Shown here in pieces: positions 18,457 to 28,622 of a stretch of 64,000 nt of DNA. The stretch is taken from positions 7,011,134-7,075,133 of the forward strand of contig JAULJL010000032.1 in NCBI GenBank assembly GCA_030761205.1, given 5' to 3'. Made by a program: the position numbers and the translations under genes. This DNA is from Fremontodendron californicum (lineage: Eukaryota; Streptophyta; Magnoliopsida; Malvales; Malvaceae). The notes below the pieces were generated by a model. The model was not told the origin of the DNA and made no database searches. It saw only the letters and a list, made by a program, of their open reading frames with translations. Position 1 is the first letter of the stretch, and every line of letters starts with the position of its first letter.

Positions 18457-21333
18457 ATGCTTGTTTGGCGACGTGATTTTAGATCTCGTCGTTTAGTTAG
18501 ATTTTATTGTGAAACTTTTTCAGGTAATCTTTCTAATAAAACTCCTACCATGGCTGACAATGAAAGTGTTCATGCTGAAGATGAGAACAGACAAGTACGC
18601 ACCATGCGTGACTACTTGCAACCAACTCAAAGCTTATCACCCTCTTGTTTTATTTTTCCTCTCAATGCAAACAACTTTCGTTTTAAACCAGGTATGATAG
18701 CTTTGCTTCCAAATTTCCATGGGTTAGAATCGGAAAGTGCTTACTCGTTTCTAAAAGACTTCGAAGATGTATGTGTCACCTTTAATGACCAACAATGTAC
18801 AAATGAAATTGTCAAGCTAAAATTATTTCCTTTTTCTTTAAAAGATAAAGCAAAAATTTGGCTTCATAATTTAAAACCAAGGTCAATTGGCACATGGCAA
18901 GAATTACAAACTGAGTTTCTAAAGAAATTTTTCCCAGCACATAAAACTACTGCTTTGAAAAGACAGATTCAAAATTTCAATCAAAATCAAAATGAAGCAT
19001 TTTTTCAGTGCTGGGAGCGTTTTAAAGATTTGTTAAGTTCTTGTCCACATCATGGTTTTGAAAAATGGCGTCTTATTAGTTTCTTTTATGAAAGTTTAAG
19101 TCCCGAAACTAAACAATTTGTTGAAACAATGTGTAACGGTGAGTTTCTAGAAAAAGAACCTGAAGAAGCCTTTGACTACCTAGACCATTTGGCAGATAAC
19201 TCTCAAGCCTGGCACACAGATAATTCCTCTGAAAGTTCCAATAGATCTAATCTTGTTTCTAACAGAGGTAAATATCATTTTAGTCAAGAAGATGAGATAA
19301 AAGCTAAAGTAGCTAATTTGGCTAGAAAGATTGAAGCCATGGAACTTAGAGAAGTAAAAGAAGTCAAAACGGTTAAAAATGAAGAAAGTTGTGGAATTTG
19401 CGAAATCATGGGACACCCCACTTCTGAATGTCCAAACATTCCCATTCTTAAAGAAGCGTTGCATGATCAAGTAAATTCCATAAACACATTTAAAAAGCCT
19501 TTTCCTTCTCCTTACTCTGAAACGTATAACTCTGAATGGAGAAATCATCCCAACTTCAGTTGGCGGAATAATAATCATGTTCAGGTACCACAATCTCAAA
19601 AGCCGGGCAACACTTTTTCCTATCAACCTTCACGTGTACAAACCTTGGAAGAGACATTGCAAGCATTCATGCAAACACAAGCAAATGTGAATAACCAAAC
19701 TTCACAGGACATCAATGAGATCAAAAACACCTTGTCCACATTGACAGCTTCATTACGCACTCAAGAAAAAGGTAAGTTTCCTGCTCAACCTCAGCCTAAC
19801 CCTTCTACTCAATGTCTTGTTTCTTGCTCCAATGAAACTCAACAGGAAAATGCCAGTTCTATCACAACTCTTCGAAGTGGAAAGGCAATTGACAAAAACA
19901 TTCCATCAAAAGACCAAGATCCTCCTTCCCCTCCGAAAAGTAATGGTAAGAATGATGGTAAGTCTGAACTTCTTGAAAATTTGGACAAAGAAAAAGGTAT
20001 GCATCCTGCTCCTTTTCCTCAAAGGTTGCAAACAATAAAGAATTTGAATCAAAATGCAGAAATTTATGAACTTTTCAAACAAGTTAAGATTAACATTCCT
20101 TTATTGGATGCAATCAAACAAGTTCCATCTTATGCTAAATTTTTGAAGGACATGTGTACAATTAAAAGGAAACATAATGTACAAAAGAAAGCATTTCTGA
20201 CGGAAAGTGTGAGCTCAATCATTCAGCACCATACTCCACCAAAATTCAAAGATCCTGGATGTCCAACAATCTCATGCATCATTGGAAACACTAGAATAGA
20301 ACGTGCATTGCTTGATCTTGGTGCTAGTGTTAATCTTTTGCCTTTTTCTGTTTATCAACAGTTAGGTTTAGGTGAACTCAAGGAAACACCTGTTACACTT
20401 CAACTAGCTGATCGTTCTGTAAAAATTCCTCGAGGGATAGTTGAAGATGTTTTGGTTCAAATTGAAAACTTTTACTTCCCTGTTGATTTTATTGTTTTGG
20501 ACACACATCCTGTTTCAAATCCAAATGTTCAAATTCCTGTTATATTAGGCCGTCCATTTCTTGCAACTTCTAATGCTCTGATAAATTGCAGGAATGGTAT
20601 TTTGAACATTTCTTTTGGAAATATGACTTTAGAATTAAATGTGTTCAACATTTGCAAGCAACCTGGTGATGATTCAGAAGTACATGAAGTCGATTTCATT
20701 GAAGAACTTGTTCATGAACATCTCACCACTACCACATTCCATGATCCTTTAGAAGCTTATTTAATTGAATGTGAGCTTGATAATGCTTCAGAAATTTCAC
20801 ACACTGATTCTTTGTTAAATTCTTTTCAGGTTAAGCATTGTTGGAAACAAAAGTTTGAGGAACTTCCATCACTCACAAATGTCACTGTACCATCAACTAT
20901 TGAACCACCCAAGCTGGATTTAAAACCATTGCCATCCGAGCTAAAATATTCCTTTTTGGGTGAGAATGAAACTTTTCCAGTCATAAATGAACTTGAGGAA
21001 CTCAGAAATGATGCATATGAGAATTCTAAAATTCATAAAGAAAGAACTAAAGCCTTTCATGACAAGTTAATTTCAAGAAAAACATTTGATGTTGGGCAAA
21101 AAGTTCTACTTTATAATTCTAGACTTCACATATTTCCTGGTAAGATGAGATCAAGATGGAGTGGCCCATTTGTGGTTAAGCATGTGTATCATTATGGAGC
21201 AGTTGACATTGAGAATCCTCAAAATGGTAACGTATTCAAGGTAAATGGACAAAGACTCAAACTCTTTTTGGAAAATCATGTTACTCAAGAAGAGGTTGTT
21301 TTTCTTTCTGATCCTTGTTTTGAAAATAACTAG
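18457..21333 (+). CDS. ATH-A gag-protease fused to the integrase C-terminus (958 aa)
   Basis: Single open polyprotein. Residues about 80-250 are the gag capsid region. A perfect CCHC knuckle follows (C312, C315, H320, C325). The gag tail and pre-protease linker occupy 390-600. The aspartic protease has DLGAS at 620-624 and ILGRPFL at 696-702. The usual linker to RT ends at ENETFPV (about 842). From residue 843 the frame continues directly as the integrase C-terminal region (ELEELRNDAY..., VGQKVLLYNSRL, GKMRSRWSGPF), so RT, RNase H and the integrase catalytic core are missing by an in-frame deletion near 20980. The first ATG (18457) lies in the leader; an ATG at residue 32 (18550) is an alternative start. 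No internal stop is present, so it may still be expressed; it would need RT and integrase in trans. Confidence 0.93.
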   Translation: MLVWRRDFRSRRLVRFYCETFSGNLSNKTPTMADNESVHAEDENRQVRTMRDYLQPTQSLSPSCFIFPLNANNFRFKPGMIALLPNFHGLESESAYSFLKDFEDVCVTFNDQQCTNEIVKLKLFPFSLKDKAKIWLHNLKPRSIGTWQELQTEFLKKFFPAHKTTALKRQIQNFNQNQNEAFFQCWERFKDLLSSCPHHGFEKWRLISFFYESLSPETKQFVETMCNGEFLEKEPEEAFDYLDHLADNSQAWHTDNSSESSNRSNLVSNRGKYHFSQEDEIKAKVANLARKIEAMELREVKEVKTVKNEESCGICEIMGHPTSECPNIPILKEALHDQVNSINTFKKPFPSPYSETYNSEWRNHPNFSWRNNNHVQVPQSQKPGNTFSYQPSRVQTLEETLQAFMQTQANVNNQTSQDINEIKNTLSTLTASLRTQEKGKFPAQPQPNPSTQCLVSCSNETQQENASSITTLRSGKAIDKNIPSKDQDPPSPPKSNGKNDGKSELLENLDKEKGMHPAPFPQRLQTIKNLNQNAEIYELFKQVKINIPLLDAIKQVPSYAKFLKDMCTIKRKHNVQKKAFLTESVSSIIQHHTPPKFKDPGCPTISCIIGNTRIERALLDLGASVNLLPFSVYQQLGLGELKETPVTLQLADRSVKIPRGIVEDVLVQIENFYFPVDFIVLDTHPVSNPNVQIPVILGRPFLATSNALINCRNGILNISFGNMTLELNVFNICKQPGDDSEVHEVDFIEELVHEHLTTTTFHDPLEAYLIECELDNASEISHTDSLLNSFQVKHCWKQKFEELPSLTNVTVPSTIEPPKLDLKPLPSELKYSFLGENETFPVINELEELRNDAYENSKIHKERTKAFHDKLISRKTFDVGQKVLLYNSRLHIFPGKMRSRWSGPFVVKHVYHYGAVDIENPQNGNVFKVNGQRLKLFLENHVTQEEVVFLSDPCFENN

Positions 21334-23299
21334 ATGTAAATATAATTTTTACTAATTTCCAAAAAAAAAAAAATAAAAAAAATTTGATGTGTTTTAAGCC
21401 ATTTAGAAGTATTCATTCTGAACAAGGTCTGAGTAAGGGAGACTTGAGACATACCTTGTCAGTTTGATTTCTTCTTTCAAAAAATAAAATAAAAAGTTTG
21501 TTGTGTTTTAAGCAATTTAGAAGTATTCATTCTGAACAAGGTCTGAGTAAGGGAGACTTGAGACATACCTTGTCAGTTTGATTTTAATCTTTTTATGTTT
21601 ACTTGTTAATTTTTGTTTAGTATTTTAGGATTAATTAGGTTGCATGAGTTTGTTTTGTTTTGAGTCTTAGTTATTCCTATTCTTATGTTATTAGTTCTTT
21701 TCTCTTACACATGATTCTTTCATTTGGGTTAATAGACTTACATTGAGGACAATGTAAGAATTAAGTGTGGGGGGAACGATTTAGGATTTCTTTTATTTTT
21801 GTCTACTATTTTTTTTATGAGTCTTTATTATTATTATTATTTTAATGTGTTATAGTTCCTTTTTAATACAATGATGAGATATGAATTGCATAAGTCTAAA
21901 ACAGATTTATTAGTGAGAAGATTTTCATGAGAATTGATCTTGATGTCAACCTTTTTATGAGCCAATGTTAATATGATATGTTGATTGAGAAAGAAGCATG
22001 TTTAGACTTAATCTGACTTGTATAATCATCCTTGTGAGTTTTTGAGCCTATAATGATTGATGCATTATACAAATCAATCTAATTTCTTTCTTGAGTGCTC
22101 TTATGATTACATGATTCTCTAGAACTTGCTTTAAACCGTTTGAGACTATATTGATACATGTGACAACATGAATATGATAGAGGCATTAGGATTATAACCA
22201 GAGCCAAACAGCCATCCATTATTAATGTTCTAAGAGAACATCCCAACTAGTGAGCCAATTTGAGCCTACATTAAATATGCTATTTTATTGGTAACCAGAA
22301 CTTACACCTAGCCTAAATATACTTATATCCTTACCCTTGTTCTAAAGATGGATTATATATTTTGAGACATATTGCAAAAACAAGGGATACTTTTTGAAAA
22401 TTGGGGTTAGAACGAAAGATAAGTGTGGGGGAGGAGAGAGGCAAAAGTCAAGAGAAAAAGAAAGGGATCATTGTCAAATACATTCCCATATAAAAAAAAA
22501 AAAATCTTCTCTTGAACTTCTAGTTAAAGTAAAGAAAAAGATGTTACAAAGTTGGTTAGAATGAAGCAAAGGCTCAACATGAATATTTAGCCTATGTTAT
22601 TATGTGCTTTATAAGAGTTTTGAGAAGTTTTATTCGTATGATCTTATTATGTCTCTAAACTCTATGAACTCTTTGGAACCTTTGTGATATCTTTATCCTT
22701 TTGTTCTTTAACCACATTATAACCCTTTGGCCCCATTACAACCTTGAAAAAAAACCTCTTGATTTATGAAGTTGTATGATCTAAATAGTGGAGAATAGGT
22801 GGACAAGCAAGCATATGGTAGAACTGTTTTCATGAGATTGATTGAGTGTAAACACTTTACCACTACTTTAAAAAGTGAAAATCATGAGAGTATAGTGAGA
22901 AGTTGAGATTAAGTTGAATATGCACTATTTTGATTGAAATATGTTATGTTAATATTGGCTTAACTCATTTATTTACATTCAAGCATGATTTTTTGTGAAA
23001 TTCTTTGAGCTATTGATTAGTTTACAAGACTTGTTCAAAGATTGTCTCTAATTTATATTGAAAGGATTAGGAGTAAATATTTTTAGTGTATGTAGTTTAC
23101 TTATATTTTAGTTTTTCAATGTTTGTGGGTATCATTCTAGCAAACCCTCACGAGACTAAACTCGTCCACTAGGGACACCTAGGGGTTTAAAGGCTTGTGT
23201 CACATGCTAAGTGCCACCGTGATTTCCAACGAAAATGGATTAGATTAGATTTTCTTATTTTATTTTTATTGAGTCGTTGCTAGGGACTAGCAACAATCT
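21334..23299 (+). other. ATH-A 3' noncoding region with internal polypurine tracts
   Basis: No ORF recognised. It begins with a tandem duplication (about 87 bp, copies at 21386-21472 and 21497-21583). It then holds the conserved hairpin at 21737-21758 followed by the tract AAGTGTGGGGGGAA (21763-21776) and a second tract at 22421-22440. Most of it is homologous to ATH-B and ATH-C. Athila-type elements often have an env-like ORF here; none is visible. Confidence 0.7.
21737..21776 (+). promoter_or_regulatory. Conserved hairpin plus internal polypurine tract (ATH-A)
   Basis: Stem CTTACATTG / CAATGTAAG with loop AGGA, then AATT and AAGTGTGGGGGGAA. The same module occurs in ATH-B (11078-11115, minus) and ATH-C (53285-53324). 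It could be a second plus-strand priming site or an RNA signal; function unknown. Confidence 0.65.
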
Positions 23300-23312
23300 A
23301 AGTGTGGGGGTG
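23300..23312 (+). other. ATH-A terminal polypurine tract
   Basis: AAGTGTGGGGG followed by TG, immediately before the 3' LTR start TGATAACTCG. Confidence 0.85.
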
Positions 23313-24812
23313 TGATAACTCGTTTAATTATATAGTTCTTAGTTATGTTTTATTATTGTTTTGTGTCAAATACGAGTTATTATTGCTTAGTCTACTTGTT
23401 TTTATGATCTTTTATATTTTTATGTAATTTGGTGTTTTTCACGAGTTTCTTTGAGTGATTTCAGATTACTAGGTTAAATAAAGAATTAAGGGCAAATCCA
23501 GTTCAGTTCCAGTTCCGACACCTTTTGCCATATCCGCTATATCTGGAGTTTCACTGAAGCAATAAGGCTGAAATTTTAACCGTGTAAAGTTAAGAGGCAT
23601 ATCTATCTTTTTCATGTTTTACACTTCTTGAAACGGAGTCGTTTTCCCTACCGAAATCAACCATCAAGTTGGCTGATGTGCAATGACGTCTGTTCTGCAC
23701 CGTTTTGGTATTATGACCATATCTTCCGATCCACATGAGCAAATGATCTGATTTCAACGGCTATGGATCAGTAACTGATAGGGGCATATTTTGCTAGAAG
23801 ACCATTTGATCCGATCGAGCCTTCAACATTGACAAAATCGACCATCAAGCTGGCTGATCAGAATTGTCATACAACATGACGAAAATTGTTAGAAAAATGC
23901 ACCCACCTATTATACCTACCTTTGAAATTTATAAAGCTTGTCTCTTGTCATTTAGCTCTCCAAAATGTGTATAAATAGAGGGCCTTGGATGAGTATTAAG
24001 ATCATTATACATTGGTAGGATATTAGCCATTGTAATAAAATTCTCTAAGTTTTCTTCTTTTTTCCTTTCTCTAGTTTTCTTTTTCTTTATTTACTTATGC
24101 TTCTTACATTTCTTTTCATCTTTAGTATGTGTCGCTAATCATATTGTTGAGGTGATGAGGTGAAGCTCTTGGTAAATGCTAAGGTTAGTCTCTTAAACAT
24201 GAGCTAAAATGAATCATCATTTATAAACACTAGTATAGATAATATTTTCTTTTGGTTTAAAATCATACTTGCAAAGTAGAGATCTTGATTCATTATTGAC
24301 AATGAAAATGGCACAGTAAATGCTTGGTTTCATAACCTTGATTTGTTGTAGACATATACCTTGGCATAAGGAATGCTTGGACTCTTTTTATGAGTTTTGA
24401 GGACACCAAATGAACATAATATCATATGCTATGGACGTTGGACAATTTGGACTGAATTGCTAAACCTTCCGATTGGAACCTCCCTTATGTGTGGATTTCA
24501 ATTGTGTAATAAAACAAGATTAATCTTAGCATAACACCAAGAGTGGATTCTCTAACCTCAACATCCTTTCTTATTGTTTTTTATATCTTGTTTAATTGCT
24601 TTTATGTTATTTTGTTTATTTTGTTCTCTAATATCTTGTTTACTTTCTTTGTTATGGATTCCCTAATATCTCGTTTACTTTCTTTTTCTTATATATTTAT
24701 AAACTTATACATACTAATACGCTTCCCTGTGGTTCGACCTCGGACACCCAAGAATTTATTACTTGAACATAACCTGCACTTGGGTTTACAACTCTTAATT
24801 GAGTTTCCATCA
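23313..24812 (+). repeat. ATH-A 3' LTR (1500 bp)
   Basis: Partner of 16747-18245, with about 15-20 substitutions and a 1-bp indel. TATA box at 23970-23978. It is followed by the ACTGC duplication at 24813-24817. Confidence 0.95.
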
Positions 24813-24817
24813 ACTGC

Positions 24818-25084
24818 CCCTATTCCGATAACTGAATTTTCTCCTGGCCACTTCTGCCTCATCAAGGTACTCATCATTTCCATGAGTTTGTTCATTTGTT
24901 CCCATGTCTCCTCTTGAGACTTAGTTAACTGTTCCTGTAGTTCTTTCTGAATTCTTTCCATCCTTTCAATTCTAGCAAGCTGACCGTTCTCCATAGCTCT
25001 TGCCTGAGATTGAGTATTGTAAGGGTGTCGAAAGTCTGATTCTTTCTGGGTGCTACCAATTGTACCTTTAGTTTTAAAATCCAT
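24818..25084 (-). pseudogene. OGR1 gag N-terminal part
   Basis: The minus-strand frame opens MDFKTKGTIGSTQKES and contains a charged, probably coiled-coil segment (RIERMERIQKELQEQLTKSQ). It is cut at the ATH-A insertion; the same gag continues at 16741 and downward on the other side of ATH-A. The frame is open up to the insertion. Its position between ORF1 and the capsid part supports the call. Confidence 0.7.
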
Positions 25085-25568
25085 GGATAAGAAATTATTG
25101 ACACAGTTTTTATTTTATTATATAAAAAACGAATGAATGAATGAACAAATGTTAGTGAATGAACAAATAAGTAAATGACTAAGTGTATGAACTTAAATGA
25201 CTAATTATATAACTAAGTGTATGAACTTAAATGACTAATTATAAAGAATAAATGAATGGACAAATAAATAAATGACTAAGTGTATGAACAATTTATAAAG
25301 AATAAATGAATGAATGATTATGAATATAAATGAATGAACAAATAAAATAAAACATATAAAAGAAAGAAAGAAAAAATGAATGATAAATGCATTTAAAAGT
25401 ATTAGCCCCAGGATAATTCCAACCAAACGGTCTTTCATTGATTTCCTGAAACTAAATACATCAAAGAAAAGATCCTTGCTTAAGACAATATGATAATCTG
25501 TCTCTCCTAAAAAAATGCTATTACAAAATACTGTTCCTATAGTAACTCCCTTGGATCCTGGACCTTCT
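25085..25568. repeat. Low-complexity AT-rich spacer between OGR1 ORF1 and gag
   Basis: Degenerate repeats of AAATGAATGAA and CTAAGTGTATGAACTTAAATGA over about 25110-25400, then unique sequence with no gene. A short frame (25235-25438) is a by-product of the repeats. Confidence 0.6.
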
Positions 25569-27316
25569 TCACTGTCCTCTTTTGACTGTTTTGCTCTTCC
25601 ATCTGATCCCTACTTGTTCACGACCCTTTGACGTGTCAGCAGAAGCATCACCGTGTAAGCTTTCCCTAGCTTGTTTCTCCAGCTGATTTGCTCGAGCTTC
25701 CTCATGTTTTGCTTGTTCTGCCCAATAGTTCTTCTCCTTCTTGAGGTTTTTGACTTCTTGTTCCCATTCCCCGAAAGTCTTGAGAGTCTTCTCGAATTTG
25801 AGCTCGAAACGGTGCCTCTTGTTCTCCAAGTGTAATTCCTGAATATCGCTTTTAACAGTGTCCCGCTCTCTCTTGATCTTTTCCTTTTCTCTTTCTCGGG
25901 CTGATTCCCTATTTTTTATATCCTCAAGCTCTTCTTGCAATCGGGCAATTTCCTTGCTCATTTGGGCCTTTTCCTTTTCAAATTTTGCCCTTGCGATTTC
26001 TAACTCCGATGGCACTTCCTTGGGCGGCGAACTCAAAGGCTAAACTTCTTCCCCATCTGATATCAACAACCTATCATTAACCCTCAATTCCCTCCATGTC
26101 AGGTAATCTGGTGTGACGATGTCGGCATATCTAGCTACCTCCACCCAATGAGTCTCCTTCCATGCTACTACAATCTCACGTACCTTTCTCGAATATCCAT
26201 CTTCTCCATAAGAAAATTCCAAATTACTAAGGTCATGGGTCATAGGAGTAAACTGACGGGATTCTGATTGCCTCAGTACTAGCAGTGGTGCATAGCTCAC
26301 TCCTCCCCATACTCCCAATAATGGAACAAAAGTTTTATCTCCGTATTTGTACAACATCGGCATAGGGGCTATCCATGGAGCTCTCCAAATTATCATATCA
26401 GCCCTGATATTTCGAAATATGTTGATCCATTGTTTTGCAGTCCTATTTTCAAGCCAATCCCTCTTAAGAAATTCACCAATTGGTGCAAAAGATTTCCAAT
26501 ATGAGCAAAGATGAAAATTCTCTTGTTTACAAAAATGGCTCTGAACCCATATGTAAAGGAGCTGTATACAACCCAGAAAATGCCCTTTTCCTTCCCGTTT
26601 ACAAAAATTCAAGGATCGGATTGTTTTTGCTATAATTGTCGGGGCTGGGTTTATCTTTTGCTCAAGCCTCTCATCAACATCAAATATTGCCACATTCACA
26701 TACCCTAATATCTTCGGGAAGATAACTAAACCATAGATAGCCAAAGCAAAATATTCCTAACTGTCTCCTTGCTTGAATGGCTATGGATTAAAGCCCGTAA
26801 AATGTCCCATGATATACAGTAGCTTACCCGTTTTCGGACATGGCTTTCTACCCAATTTCTTTCCACTCCCAGAATTTTAGACACCTTTTTCTTGAAACCC
26901 GGCGTCTTTGTATCTTTCAAATAAATACGGTCGGGAATAATATTCTCAATATGTAGCAAGGTCGAATATTCCTCTATAGTTGGAGTCATATCTTCTCGGT
27001 TGAAGGTAAAACACCGATAAACGAGATTCTAGAATTGCACCATAGCCCGGATTACCTCACCACTGACCTTAACTTGAACTAACAGTGCTATGTCCCCATA
27101 AGTCTGAGTGAAGGCTTCTTTTTCTGATATGTTCCACTGATTCCATATATCCATCAATTCCCGGAGATCATTTTGCTTGATAGTAAGATCAACCTCGGCT
27201 GGCAATGCTGACACATATCCCATCTTCAAACAATCCCCATTATCCTGCTGACCTTTCTCGAACTGTTTCCTAACCTCTAAATGCTTCTTGACCACTGAGA
27301 CACTCTGACCCTCCAT
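25569..27316 (-). pseudogene. OGR1 ORF1: Ogre-type protein of unknown function with C-terminal coiled coil
   Basis: Extra ORF upstream of gag, as in Ogre elements; its role is unknown. It starts with ATG at 27316. The frame is interrupted by a TAG at about 27029, a frameshift near 26750 and a TAG at 26040-26042, and otherwise reads through. The body contains MTPTIEEYSTLL, an LAIYGLVIFP-type segment across the frameshift, and tryptophan-rich motifs. It resembles, from memory, the plant-wide domain annotated as DUF7745. The last 150 residues (ARAKFEKEKAQMSKEIARLQ..., then RERDTVKSDIQELH) are a strong predicted coiled coil. In total it would be about 580 codons. It could be confused with a host plant-mobile-domain protein, but its position between LTR/leader and gag places it in the element. 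Confidence 0.8.
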
Positions 27317-28259
27317 GAAAGCCCTTTTGGTTGAATAATATCTCGAGACCCATAACCTTCAAATGTGCAAAAATCATAACAAGAATGCAAAAACAAAAAA
27401 CAACAATAAAAAGAAAATGAATTAGTAACGGGAATAAATACGAATAATAAGAAAAACATATAATTCAAAACAATAATTATCCCTAAGGATGCCAACAAAA
27501 TTTCGGCATTATAACATCTCTGGGATGAAATATCAACACTTATTATGGGCATTGTGATGTACGTTCATCATTGTCCGATTTTCAAAAATAAACTTATTCG
27601 AAAAGTAGAATAGAAGGTAAAAGGATTGGAAATATTCCTCCATGTGTTCTTAACTTTGTGATATCTAATTGGAAATCCGGCATGGTTTCGCCTAGGTTTA
27701 CTATATGAAGGTTAATTAGTTCTAAAAAGCCCCGAATTGTTCCTCACTATCGCTGGTGAAGGCTAGTAAGGCACCCCGATAAAAGCGAGTTCAATTCGTT
27801 AGAGTCTATTTCCCTAGCCCATGCGGATTACTAATCACGAAGGCTTAGGTAATTTAGTACTCCGGAAGTGTTTCACTAGCCGATGCAGATTGTTAATCAC
27901 GAAGGCTTAGTTACTTTGCTCCCACCTAAAAGGATGGAACCCGGGTATAGGATTCATGATATGCAAATGCACGTGTAGTGTGTGAGGAGAAATAACAAAC
28001 CTTTCACCACCTATTCTATATCCCTTATTCTAAATGCCCCAACAAGATTAAACAACATAAATCATCAATTAATCAACAAATGAATATATGCACCAAAATA
28101 ACCAGAGAACAATTACAATATGTATGCACATGAATATGGACATATTTAAAAAATTTATTATTGTTGAAATTATTATTATTTTTTAAATGTGAGAATTAAA
28201 ATTAAATACCAATTAAACCAACAAAACCGAGACTAATTTTAGGCCTGACTCTCTAATAG
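27317..28259 (-). other. OGR1 5' leader between primer site and ORF1
   Basis: No ORF of interest. Contains two copies, about 70 bases apart, of a roughly 35-base unit centred on AATCACGAAGGCTTAG (near 27834 and 27895). This is the usual location for packaging signals in such elements; nothing more specific can be supported. Confidence 0.55.
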
Positions 28260-28279
28260 TCCCTAGTGGAGTTGCCAAG
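28260..28279 (-). other. OGR1 primer-binding site
   Basis: Minus strand TTGGCAACTCCACTAGGGA, directly after the LTR end GGTTGCGACA. Its form matches the TTGGCGACTCxxCTGGGGA class known from Ogre/Tat elements, usually assigned to tRNA-Arg, with a few decayed bases. Confidence 0.75.
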
Positions 28280-28555
28280 CTGTCGCAACCTAAAAAAAAT
28301 AACAAGTCTCATCACAAGACTTTATTATTCGTTAAGCGTGACATTAAAAAAAACCGAGGAAAAGTCGAGTTAATTCCTCTAGAAAAATGAAGGTTTTGAA
28401 AATGACCTTGAAAAAGACAGAGTCGCCACCAATCTTTTTTAGCTAGGTGTTATCGGTCACCAATTAAAACCGATTTTATAAAATATTTTAAAAATTATTT
28501 AAAAATTTTTTAAAACCAATTTCAAGTCTGCGTTTTAAACCAGAGAAATTAAACA

Positions 28556-28622
28556 AACGGGTTCGGGACTCGGTTACGTGCGGGGAAGGATTAGCACCCC
28601 CACAACGCCCGTATAAACGGTA
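28556..28622 (-). promoter_or_regulatory. Conserved GC-rich block near the OGR1 LTR end
   Basis: Minus strand GGGCGTTGTGGGGGTGCTAA, then TCCTTCCCCGCACGTAACC. The corresponding OGR2 block is at 41108-41172. It stands out against very AT-rich surroundings and is conserved across Tat-lineage LTRs. It is probably part of the R/U5 leader; its exact role is not known to me. Confidence 0.6.

Larger units (their letters stand above)
16747..24812 (+). mobile_element. ATH-A: non-autonomous Athila-type retrotransposon
   Basis: A complete 8066-bp insertion in OGR1 gag with the 5-bp duplication ACTGC (16742-16746 and 24813-24817). It has two LTRs of about 1.5 kb, a perfect tRNA-Asp primer site, one open 958-codon frame and a 2-kb noncoding 3' region ending in a polypurine tract. 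RT, RNase H and the integrase core are missing. I count about 15-20 differences between the LTRs, roughly 1%, so it is younger than OGR1 and older than ATH-B. Confidence 0.95.

Noticed and set aside
19180..19626. Minus-strand frame opposite ATH-A gag
   Set aside because: A shadow of the open gag-protease frame.
25569..27316. Host plant-mobile-domain-like gene
   Set aside because: Its position between the LTR leader and gag, on the same strand as OGR1 pol, fits Ogre ORF1.
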